This document shows positions 1 through 8,000 of a stretch of 37,851 nt of DNA, piece by piece (position 1 is the first letter of the stretch; every line of letters begins with the position of its first letter). Source of the DNA: Opitutia bacterium (lineage in GTDB: Bacteria > Verrucomicrobiota > Verrucomicrobiia > Opitutales > Seribacteraceae); contig JABHOU010000189.1 in NCBI GenBank assembly GCA_018695085.1, positions 1 to 37,851 on the forward strand, written 5' to 3'. The notes beneath the pieces were generated by a model. The model saw only the letters and a list, made by a program, of their open reading frames with translations, was not told where the DNA came from and did not search any database. The position numbers were made by a program, and so were the translations under genes.

Positions 1-1
1 C

Positions 2-982
2 ATGCGCGATCATTGGGTGCCTGAAGAAAAAGCACCGCTATATTTAGATACGCTACGACGCCTTTTTCAATATTTCTTCGTTACCTATTTGGATCAGGAA
101 AATGGGCTTCTCATGATTCGTGACTCCGAGCGCAATACGGTCGAAAACCACACGACACGCATGGCCAACTTCGACGCCGCTCGATATCTGTGCCAATGGT
201 CACGGCTGGCCCGAGTCATTGGAGGGTCCCTACGCGTACCAACGCCCAATCGCTCGAAAACAGGTGGACGGTTCGTCATATTTGATAAATCTCACAAGAA
301 AGAACACGGACTCTTCCTCTTTCGGGACGAAAATGCCGGAATACAGTTTCAACTTCCTCTAGTCGGTCCCGGCAAGGAGGTCACTTCCGACTCGCTTGCA
401 TTTCCTCATTGCCAAGGAATCTTCGATTGGCCTGTCAATAAATACCTACCCGTACTTTTGCCGGAACTTACTTTCGACGATCAAGTCGTCATCCCCTCTT
501 ACTACGGAAAGAATTGCGTTACGGGAATTGGTCTACGAAATTCCTTTTACCTACGGTTCGAGCAACCGGACTTGGTTCGAACCGACGGCACATTCGCTTA
601 TGGTTTGGGAAGTTGCCAAGTTCAATGGTCATTTGGCCAAGGAAAGGTCACTTCCGAATTCACCTTTCGCGTGAAAAATCAGGTTACGATGAACAGTATG
701 AGATATGCCATCGTTATAGGCTCCCCTCATTCCGCCTATCGCCTAGGAACCACTTTGCGTCAAGGAACAGCAGGTTTAAGACCCACTGTCGAAAAAGATG
801 ACTTCAAGGCCGCTTGGGGCGACTTTGAAACAGTAACGGACGACCCTGAATACAGGGGTTACGCAGGCAATGTTCACTATGTCCAGTTTCTGCGCCGAGA
901 ACACCCTCTGATTATGCGTCCGGGCGTCCAATACAAGTTCCAAATATCTTTCGAACCGGACATCGCTTTCGCCGACGAATAA
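2..982 (+). CDS. Unrecognised protein, C-terminal part (5' end outside window)
   Basis: I do not recognise this family. The frame is open at the left edge, so the ATG at base 2 is probably internal and the 326 visible residues are the C-terminal part of a longer protein. The first ~75 residues look helical and rich in Arg, Asp and aromatics (for example RDSERNTVENHTTRMANFD). The remaining ~250 residues alternate short hydrophobic strands with Gly, Asn and Asp turns and look like a beta-sandwich. A helical region followed by a beta-sandwich recalls polysaccharide lyases and related carbohydrate-active proteins, but I see no catalytic motif, so this is only a shape argument. There is no membrane segment in the visible part. 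hisF follows on the same strand after 47 bases, so the two may share a transcript. That it is a real gene is fairly certain; its function is unknown. Confidence 0.72.
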   Translation: MRDHWVPEEKAPLYLDTLRRLFQYFFVTYLDQENGLLMIRDSERNTVENHTTRMANFDAARYLCQWSRLARVIGGSLRVPTPNRSKTGGRFVIFDKSHKKEHGLFLFRDENAGIQFQLPLVGPGKEVTSDSLAFPHCQGIFDWPVNKYLPVLLPELTFDDQVVIPSYYGKNCVTGIGLRNSFYLRFEQPDLVRTDGTFAYGLGSCQVQWSFGQGKVTSEFTFRVKNQVTMNSMRYAIVIGSPHSAYRLGTTLRQGTAGLRPTVEKDDFKAAWGDFETVTDDPEYRGYAGNVHYVQFLRREHPLIMRPGVQYKFQISFEPDIAFADE

Positions 983-1029
983 TTTGATCGGCATTTTCTC
1001 ATCCATATTCCGGAAAGAATTAGACGTCC

Positions 1030-1791
1030 ATGCTCTCCGCACGAGTCATCCCATGTCTCGACGTAGACGCAGGAAGAGTAGTCAAAGGCATACGTTTCAA
1101 AGAACTACGTGACGCCGGTGATCCCGTGTCGGTCGCACAAGCCTACGAGGAACAAGGAGCCGATGAACTGGTATTCTTGGATATCACGGCTTCTAGCGAT
1201 GAGCGAAATATAATGCGCGATGTTGTGGAACGCACGGCTTCAACCTGTTTCATGCCCCTCACGGTTGGAGGTGGTCTACGGTCGGTGGAAGATGTCCGCC
1301 AAATGCTTCTTTCGGGAGCAGATAAAGTTAGTCTCAACACCGCTGCAATTCTAGATCCGAAGCTAGTCGAAGACGCCGCCGCCAAATTCGGGAACCAGTG
1401 TATCGTCGTTGCAATCGACGCCAAAGTCGAACCCGACGGGAACAGTTGGCGCGTATACACACACGGCGGACGAAAACCGACGGAATTGGATGCAGTGGAG
1501 TGGGCTCGCAAAGTAGTCTCTCGTGGAGCAGGCGAAATCCTTCTCACGAGCATGGACCGGGACGGCACCAAGATCGGCTTTGACCTAAAGCTCACTCGAG
1601 CCGTGAGCGATGCGGTGGAAGTTCCGGTCATTGCCTCGGGAGGCGTAGGTGAGCTAAGTCACCTTGTGGATGGCATAAGAGACGGCAAGGCGTCGGCCGT
1701 GCTGGCCGCAAGTATCTTTCACTTCGGTGAATATACGGTTTTGGAGGCTAAACAAGCACTCGCCGATGCCGGCATACCGGCAAGACTTTAA
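1030..1791 (+). CDS. hisF: Imidazole glycerol phosphate synthase subunit HisF
   Basis: This is the cyclase subunit of imidazole glycerol phosphate synthase in histidine biosynthesis. With ammonia supplied by the HisH glutaminase it converts PRFAR to imidazole glycerol phosphate and AICAR in the cytoplasm. The 253 residues are the usual full length of this TIM-barrel family. The protein begins MLSARVIPCLDVDAGRVVKG, placing the general acid/base Asp at residue 11. The second catalytic Asp is residue 130 in VVAIDAK, and the conserved SMDRDGT motif has Asp176. The phosphate-binding glycine loops are present at TVGGGLRS (residues 78-85) and ASGGVG near residue 202. The ATG start fits the family N-terminus exactly. 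No hisH, hisA or other his gene is in the window, so hisF is separated from its partners here. It converges on the thioredoxin-like gene with only 36 bases between stop codons. Confidence 0.97.
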   Translation: MLSARVIPCLDVDAGRVVKGIRFKELRDAGDPVSVAQAYEEQGADELVFLDITASSDERNIMRDVVERTASTCFMPLTVGGGLRSVEDVRQMLLSGADKVSLNTAAILDPKLVEDAAAKFGNQCIVVAIDAKVEPDGNSWRVYTHGGRKPTELDAVEWARKVVSRGAGEILLTSMDRDGTKIGFDLKLTRAVSDAVEVPVIASGGVGELSHLVDGIRDGKASAVLAASIFHFGEYTVLEAKQALADAGIPARL

Positions 1792-1827
1792 GGCTATCCC
1801 AATACTTGTGAGCTTTTGCTTGCCTAC

Positions 1828-2367
1828 CTACCTACCGACCTTCTCCGCTTGTATATTCGTCCACTTCAAGAAAGCTTTGTTACCCATGCTATCTACGTCG
1901 CCTCGGCCATCCTTGGTCACGACAGAGCCATCAGGGGCCAAGATCACAAGATAGGGTATACCGCTGACACCCATCTTCTTGACGAGCAAATTAGCTGCTG
2001 TGGATTGATGTTTTATCGCCGGCCAAGGCATCATATACTTTTTCATATAGTTGGCTTGGGCCTTAGAGGAATTATCGGCACTAACGAGCAACACTTCGAA
2101 CTTGTCCTTGTTGGCTTTGTGGAATTCCACAAGCTTTGGAGTAAAGGTTCGACAAGGCGGACACCAACTGGCTGAAAAATATAGTCCCACGTACTTTCCG
2201 GATAGGGTTTTGCTGGAAACGGCTTTTCCGGAAGCATCAAGAAACTCTTCGGGTAAAGAAACTTTTAATGCCTTTTCTCCCTTGGGCTTCGCCATAGATA
2301 CCGCGGATAACACGGCAAGACTGAGCGTTATGGCAAAGAGACGGAAGACATGACATTTCAGGTACAT
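1828..2367 (-). CDS. Exported thioredoxin-like protein (nucleoredoxin/tryparedoxin type)
   Basis: This 179-residue protein has an N-terminal signal peptide: basic start, hydrophobic core at about residues 10-24 and a likely cleavage after SAVSMA near residue 26. A thioredoxin fold follows. The redox motif is WCPPC at residues 68-72, within FSASWCPPCRTFTPKL. The cis-proline loop GIPYLV lies at residues 136-141. The stretch VLLVSADNSSKAQANYM and the WPAI that follows resemble the tryparedoxin/nucleoredoxin subgroup rather than classical TrxA or DsbA. It probably acts as a thiol-disulfide oxidoreductase in the periplasm or is anchored there. It lies 82 bases downstream of the second glycosyltransferase gene on the same strand. 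A link to the giant proteins through disulfide handling is unlikely for the second giant, which has only one mature cysteine. Fold and export are well supported; the substrate is unknown. Confidence 0.9.
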   Translation of the reverse strand: MYLKCHVFRLFAITLSLAVLSAVSMAKPKGEKALKVSLPEEFLDASGKAVSSKTLSGKYVGLYFSASWCPPCRTFTPKLVEFHKANKDKFEVLLVSADNSSKAQANYMKKYMMPWPAIKHQSTAANLLVKKMGVSGIPYLVILAPDGSVVTKDGRGDVDSMGNKAFLKWTNIQAEKVGR

Positions 2368-2390
2368 GTGAATTTATTGATGTTTAGGGA

Positions 2391-2427
2391 AAAATTAAAA
2401 CAAAGGTTTGCCCGCGTTAAGCGCAAG
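2391..2427 (-). terminator. Possible weak hairpin plus T-rich stretch after the glycosyltransferase gene
   Basis: On the minus strand CTTGCG-CTTAA-CGCGGG (plus 2411-2427) can fold into a six-pair stem containing two G-U pairs. Ten bases later comes TTTTAATTTTT. The hairpin is weak and the T-run is displaced, so it may be a poor terminator between the glycosyltransferase gene and the thioredoxin-like gene, or simply an AT-rich leader. Confidence 0.22.
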
Positions 2428-2449
2428 AGGCTTGGAAGGCAAAAAATCA

Positions 2450-3574
2450 TTAGGCAGCAGAGAGGATACTCGAAAAGTCGTCCAGAAACCTTTTTGAAAC
2501 CGTCTCCAAAGTAAATTTTTCAGCCTGCTTATAGGCTGCATTGCCAATAAGGGGTAGCCTTTCGGGTTTACTTAGGATGTCTGCCATTTTGTCTCTCAGG
2601 TTCATAATGACATTACCTCCTCGATGATCGAAAACAAATCCCGTGCCACCATCCTGCACAAAATCCCGGAAGCAATCCAAGCCGGAGACCAAGGGAGGGC
2701 ATCCGCAACTCATTGCCTCAAGAGCGGCCAATCCGAATGTCTCTCCTCGCTCGGCCATCGAGGGGTAGACAAACAAATTGGCGCGGCCTAATTCCTTACG
2801 CAATTTACCATCATCAAACACTGGGTCTAGAAAGCGAATGGCTTCTTTTGCCGACTTGGCCAAATCTTTTAGGTTTTCAAGAAAACCTTTCCCTCCCCCA
2901 CCCTCGCTCTCTTTCCAGGGTCCACGAATGTCCAGTCGCCATTGCCTCCGTAGCTGTTCCGGTAAATCCGCAAAGGCCTTCACTAATTCGCACAAACCCT
3001 TCTCGGGGTGAATGCGACCTAAATAGAGAATCGTTTGCTCTCGACCCGCACTTGCAGGAACATCCTCTAAATCCCATGAAATAGGATAAGGTATTGCCTT
3101 CACCATGTACGCCTTACCTGGAACCTCTCTTCGAATGGCCTCGGCGATTGCTTCCGAAGGCGCCTGCAGGCGCTTCGCCAAGCCATATAGCTTCATTTGC
3201 CCTTTGGGATATCTCCCGACATGGACATAGAGAGCTCCACTGGATGAATCTCTAACCAAGAGAGGTGCCCAAAATGCATTCGTTACAAGAATGTCCGCTT
3301 GCGGCAAAGACCTTCGAGCCCGCAAAACATAACGGAAATCCCTCCATTTGAGCACCAAAGAGGAGGCCGTTGCCTCGAATCCGCTAACCCTAACATGACT
3401 TACGCCTTCGATAGTCTCATGTAAAGGCAAGCCATCGCACAAGCGAGAAACATGGGTTACCTCATGTCCCTCCCGGGCAAAAGCCTTTCCCAACCTAAAC
3501 CAAGCCTTCTCAATGGCACCACCCCTCAACGGCGGCACGGGAAGAAAAGCCCCTTGAAGAATAGTGATGCGCAC
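2450..3574 (-). CDS. GT4-type glycosyltransferase
   Basis: This is a family-4-type retaining glycosyltransferase of the GT-B fold, expected to transfer a sugar from a nucleotide-sugar donor in the cytoplasm. The N-terminal Rossmann half opens with RITILQGAFLPVPPLRGGA, the usual Gly-rich acceptor-side loop. The C-terminal half has ILYLGRIHPEKGLCELVKAF near residues 183-202, the standard donor-domain opening, and the E-x7-E nucleotide-sugar motif ETFGLAALE near residues 277-285. Length is about 374 residues. I chose the GTG at 3574 because it lies four bases after the stop of the preceding glycosyltransferase and directly begins the first beta strand. An upstream start at 3676 is possible, but it would overlap the previous gene by 98 bases and add 34 residues that do not belong to the fold. 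No strong Shine-Dalgarno decides it. The gene is probably co-transcribed with its neighbour. Donor and acceptor are unknown. Confidence 0.9.
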   Translation of the reverse strand: MRITILQGAFLPVPPLRGGAIEKAWFRLGKAFAREGHEVTHVSRLCDGLPLHETIEGVSHVRVSGFEATASSLVLKWRDFRYVLRARRSLPQADILVTNAFWAPLLVRDSSSGALYVHVGRYPKGQMKLYGLAKRLQAPSEAIAEAIRREVPGKAYMVKAIPYPISWDLEDVPASAGREQTILYLGRIHPEKGLCELVKAFADLPEQLRRQWRLDIRGPWKESEGGGGKGFLENLKDLAKSAKEAIRFLDPVFDDGKLRKELGRANLFVYPSMAERGETFGLAALEAMSCGCPPLVSGLDCFRDFVQDGGTGFVFDHRGGNVIMNLRDKMADILSKPERLPLIGNAAYKQAEKFTLETVSKRFLDDFSSILSAA

Positions 3575-3578
3575 GGAA

Positions 3579-4712
3579 TCAGTTGCTTGCAACCAAGGCG
3601 GCAAGATTACGTGCGGCTGTATTAATCCGAAAACGCTTCTCGAAACACGGGCGAGCGTTAGGAGCAAGCTTCGCAAAAGCAGGATTCTTCCATTCTCGCA
3701 TCAAAGCTCTAACGCCGGAAAGATCATCAGTGGAAACTTTTCCAGCTCGATCGTCCTCCACCTCTCGCCACAGGTTAACTTTGTCGGTGATCAGCACCGG
3801 AGTGCCTACGGCAAGAGCTTCGGCCACAACCATACCGAAATTTTCCTGATGGGACGGAAGAATCAACGAATCCGCTGTCCGCAAGGCACCCCACTTAACG
3901 TCACCTTGAATCATCCCCGCCCAAGTGATTCGATCTGCAAATGCACTGGATGACCGAACCAGCTCTTCGGCAAAAAACCCATCTTCGCTTGGTCCCGCAA
4001 CAACGAGATGGTCATCCGCTGTCGACAATTCTTCGAATGCCTGAAGAAGAAGATCGATGCCTTTCTTGCGATGGATACGACCCAGGAAAAGCAACACCCT
4101 CTTGTTTCGCAAGCTTGGAAATTTCTCATGAAAAGCATTTGTTTGAGCATCCATATCTGGAGGCGGTTCGCCGACACCCAGACCCGTCACGACCTCGTTG
4201 CACCGATACGGGCTAAAAGTTCCGCGGGCAAGTCGCCGTTCCTCATCGGTGGTAAAACATACTGCCTTGGCATTCCGCAATATTCGACCTTGGCGGAGCC
4301 ACCAGAACAACATTTTCTTAAGGTGTTTTACGGGATATTGGCTCTTGAACCAAGGATCGAGCATTCCATGAGGATAGACAAAGTAAGGCTTGCCCGCTTT
4401 ACGAGCAGCCTTACGAACGGCTACACTTGGGTACTGCCACAAGCCATGGGATACAAGTGCGTCAAAACTGGTGGCGTTTTCCATCAGCCATGACCCAAGG
4501 GCAGGACAAGAGTGGTAGCTGGAACCCGATGCAGGACCAAATCCTCTGACTGCAAGGTCTAATTCTTCGAAAAAAGAAGACGAGGGTTGATCACAGGTCG
4601 CTATTTCCGCTTTATGGCCCACCTCCGTAGAGGCCTCCGCCAATCGGTTAACCGCTTCGGCCACCCCTCCGGCCAAAGGATTACAGGAATGAACTACGTG
4701 GAGTAGCCTCAC
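3579..4712 (-). CDS. GT4-type glycosyltransferase
   Basis: This 377-residue protein is a second GT-B, family-4-type glycosyltransferase. It starts MRLLHVVHSCNPLAGGVAEA, a typical first strand and Gly-rich loop. The acceptor half includes YPHGMLDPWF near residue 112, a motif common in this family. The donor half begins at LLFLGRIHRKKGIDLLLQAF, and ENFGMVVAE near residues 287-295 is the E-x7-E nucleotide-sugar site. No membrane segment is visible, so it should act at the inner face of the inner membrane. The start codon is GTG. It begins only 22 bases after the stop of the 3,857-residue giant protein gene and ends four bases before the likely start of the next glycosyltransferase. The three genes therefore probably form one transcript. 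This suggests work on a surface glycan or a protein glycan linked to the giant protein, which is an inference from context only. Confidence 0.92.
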   Translation of the reverse strand: MRLLHVVHSCNPLAGGVAEAVNRLAEASTEVGHKAEIATCDQPSSSFFEELDLAVRGFGPASGSSYHSCPALGSWLMENATSFDALVSHGLWQYPSVAVRKAARKAGKPYFVYPHGMLDPWFKSQYPVKHLKKMLFWWLRQGRILRNAKAVCFTTDEERRLARGTFSPYRCNEVVTGLGVGEPPPDMDAQTNAFHEKFPSLRNKRVLLFLGRIHRKKGIDLLLQAFEELSTADDHLVVAGPSEDGFFAEELVRSSSAFADRITWAGMIQGDVKWGALRTADSLILPSHQENFGMVVAEALAVGTPVLITDKVNLWREVEDDRAGKVSTDDLSGVRALMREWKNPAFAKLAPNARPCFEKRFRINTAARNLAALVASN

Positions 4713-4734
4713 GCTGGTGCGTAAAGCTTGCTGA

Positions 4735-5070
4735 TCATCTTTTTTCGTACTCCTTTAGATCGTAATCGTAAAATAAACGACCAGGCTTCGCGGGGTCTGA
4801 ACCTAGACGATATGCAGTCCACTTCCCGGAACTAGAATCAAAAAGCGGTAGCAGAGATCCATTGGCTGTTAACTTTTCATTATTCCATATCGATTCCGAC
4901 GACCACATCCAACCAATGCCGGAAATATAAAACCATGCCTCTTTTGAGGTGGGTGCCTGAACGTAAACCCAGCCCAATCCATTCGCACTATCATCGCCGC
5001 CTGTGTGATAGATCCAAGGAAAGGTTCGATCACTGTAAAAACCAAGCCAAGGCAAGTATTTCCAATCCTT
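4735..5070 (-). repeat. Aromatic-rich C-terminal domain, copy 1 (in the 3,857-residue giant)
   Basis: Residues 3747-3857 of the giant protein begin KDWKYLPWLGFYSDRTFPWI and contain LGWVYV, WFYISGIGWMWSS and a final LFYDYDLKEYEKR. Their order and spacing match the end of the neighbouring giant protein (QNWRQSEWFGDFF, LGWLYV, FWFWD, WWWS, RYFDFDENSWKEK). There is no LPxTG, PEP-CTERM or C-terminal membrane helix. This is likely a homologous terminal module for export, surface attachment or glycan binding. Confidence 0.75.
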
Positions 5071-8000
5071 GGCAGTTTGATGCTCTTCGGCGTCTTTTGA
5101 AATCGACATGTTTGCAAATCGAGACCTGTATCGATGATCCTTCATCATGGCTTGTATCTGGGAAGCCATAGGCATGCTGGAGTATTTATTGATTTCCGCT
5201 TGATCCAAGGACACTAAATTGTCCTGCCAAAGTGCCAGCATGGCTGCGGCCGTTTGAAACTCATGTTGTTTTTTCGGAGCTTCCCAGAGCAAATCCAAGC
5301 CATCTACCTGCTCTTCCAAGACCATGTGAGTGGTAAATAGTACGGCTCCATCGCCATTCTTATAATTCGGTGTGGCTGGGGCTGGTTGATTATTGCCTCC
5401 TCCGCCAAACATTCCTCCGCCTCCTCCAAACATCCCGCCGCCAAAACCTCCGCCGAACATATTGTTGTTGTTGTTGTTGTTGTTATTACCTCTTCCTCCT
5501 CCGCCAAAACCGCCCCCCATCATGCTATACATCATCATCTGCTGAATCATCTGCTGCTGCTGATTATTTTGCTGTGCCTGTTGAGGGTCGAGGCTCTTTA
5601 TTCTGTAAGATCCTTGCACTTGCTGTTGAAGCGTTGGCTCGAGACCGTGCTTGTTTCCAAATAAAAGCGTAACGAAACTGCGGCGATTAAACTCGTTTTC
5701 ATCACCATTGAAAGGTCCTATCGCTCCATGAGTACGAAGAAAGGGAAGCGAGGAAAACGTCATATCCAGATAGGAACCCAATCGAAACGCGTTGTCGGGG
5801 AAATCGGTCGCATTTGTGTCGCTTGTTTTCCAAAGGACTTCCTGGTTCGTTGAATAGCCATCGCCGTCCGTATCCCCACTACCATCCGTTCCGTAGTTTG
5901 GAATTGCAGAATAGGTTTGGAGGGCATCGTCCATCAAGTTTTTCGAAGGCCAATAACCCATGGTGATATAGTAACCCGCTACGGCACTCACAAGATCCTG
6001 AAAAGATTGTCTTTGAGAGATGTTTGACACCCAATTCAAAAAAGCGGTGTCGTTAAAAATATATTCCCCATGAGTCCCACCACCAATATAATCTAAGGAT
6101 AATTCCACCTCTTGCTCGGAAGGTTCGTAAAAAAGCAAATCTTTGTAAAACTGACTTACGGCGGATTTCATCTCACCCAAGGGGTTCCGTTTGGTCAGAG
6201 TAATCGTTATCGGGGAGGAAACTATAGAAGGCGTATAGGTCATGCCACCGATGGTTTCATTTTGCATGACTACCGCACCGAAAAGATCTACCTTGTCATC
6301 GCTACCTGCGACCTCTTGTTTGGTGCTCCACTCAAACGTAAAGCGACCCGAACCAAAGGAGGTTTCGTTAGCTAAACCAATTTCCGCACCATTCGCGAAA
6401 AGGGCCATCTGGCGTGCTTGTTGAGCAGCGTTGGGATTGTTACCGGCAGTGGCGTCAGGACCAATCACGCGGGGAAGGTTTACGCCTTTAACTTCCACCG
6501 TAATGTTCATGACTTGACCAACCGTATATTCAGTTTCCGGAAGAGGGCTTATCATGGTGGCCTCGGGTAATTGAACAGAACCCGCCACGGTCCCCCGGTC
6601 GGTCAAGGATATACGATTGTCGCTGTTGTCCACAGCGACTGCCGTCAATTCCCAAAAGCGATCTGTTTCGAAAAGGGAAGTACTGGAATCGGGTGAAAAA
6701 ATACAATAAAAGGGTGCTTTGTCATCAACATGATAAAACTGGCCGTTAAGGTAGAACTCTACCCGATTTACACCATCGTCTAAATCCACGATTGCAGGAA
6801 CGAAAACCAGCCGAGAACCTCTCGTGGTAGCACCCTGTCGAGTCAATGATGGATAATGACTATATGCACCATCGGGCAGCTCTCCTATTTGGGGCAATAC
6901 TTCGATTCGCTTCTCCGCTAATTTTTCAATTCCGTTTTGGTCAGTGGCGATCGCCCGAATGGAATAACTTCCTGCATCCGCCGGAATGAATCCCGAACTA
7001 AACGGCCAAGTCGTGTCTGTCGAAACCAGAATCCCTCCTACATAGAACCTAACGCTTGCCACATTGGGCGTATTAGCCGTTTGGTCAGCAGCAAGAAAAA
7101 TCCAAGAGCCTGCTCGGTAAACTTCAACAACCTGAACCTCCAGCCATTGCTGAAGTAGATTAAAATCATTCAAGTATGGTGCCAACGGCTCTCCTTTGTC
7201 ATTGGTTAATTTTTCTTCGATCTCCAAGGTATCCGTGCTCAAAATTTTGGTCACTTTGAAAGTATTTTCGGTTGTGACATATTGCCCGGTTGCAGAATCG
7301 ACTCGACCGAACCTGATAATTTGACCAGGTACGAGGTCGGTCATAAAGGAGGTGCTCAAGCCACTGATATTTGTATTACCAACCACGGAAGCCCCAAATC
7401 CCGATCGGCGGACATTTCCGTTTGTGCTGCTAATGGTCAACGCTCCCAGTTGGGCATTCCCGGAAAGCGGACGGTTCAATGAGGTAAAGGCCAAAATCTC
7501 ACTTGTTTCCGAAACGACTGTAACTTTACTGGGAGCGGAAAAAAATAGGTTCCCTTCTTCGTCACGGGCATAGGCTAAGATTTCATAAATTCCTGGCTGG
7601 GTAGGAGTCCATGTAGTGTAGTAGGGGGGAAGAGTATCGGGAGCACCACCTGTATCAACGGACACTCCATTAACAAGAAAACCGACCCATTGTACCCCAA
7701 AGCTTAAGCCAATATTGGGATTTGGGTCTAAAATCATGGCCTCCAGAAAGAGAGAGTCATTTATGAGATAAGGAGTTTCGTTAAGGCCTCTTAGTGAAAT
7801 TTTAGGAGCATCCCCACTGCCGGTAGTTGAGGTAACGGTAATGGCGTTACTCATAACGCCATTGCCGCTATTGTCTCGAATCTCAGCGTGAAGAGTATGC
7901 ATTTCAGAGCGACTTACATTCCATTCAGTCGAAAACGTGCGCTTAATAGTATCCGTAACTGAGCTAACATTATGCTCAGAAAGAAGGTGGCCGTTAATGT

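Noticed and set aside
1143..1631. 162-codon minus-strand frame inside hisF
   Set aside because: HisF is intact and certain on the plus strand. This frame is a reverse shadow with Ser/Arg-rich, low-information sequence.
3575..3676. Longer N-terminus for the second glycosyltransferase (start at 3676)
   Set aside because: It would overlap the preceding gene by 98 bases, and the extra 34 residues do not fit the fold. The GTG at 3574 begins the first strand directly.
5461..5487. GTT repeats as a possible CRISPR or other array
   Set aside because: It is a simple trinucleotide tract encoding poly-Asn, without spacers.
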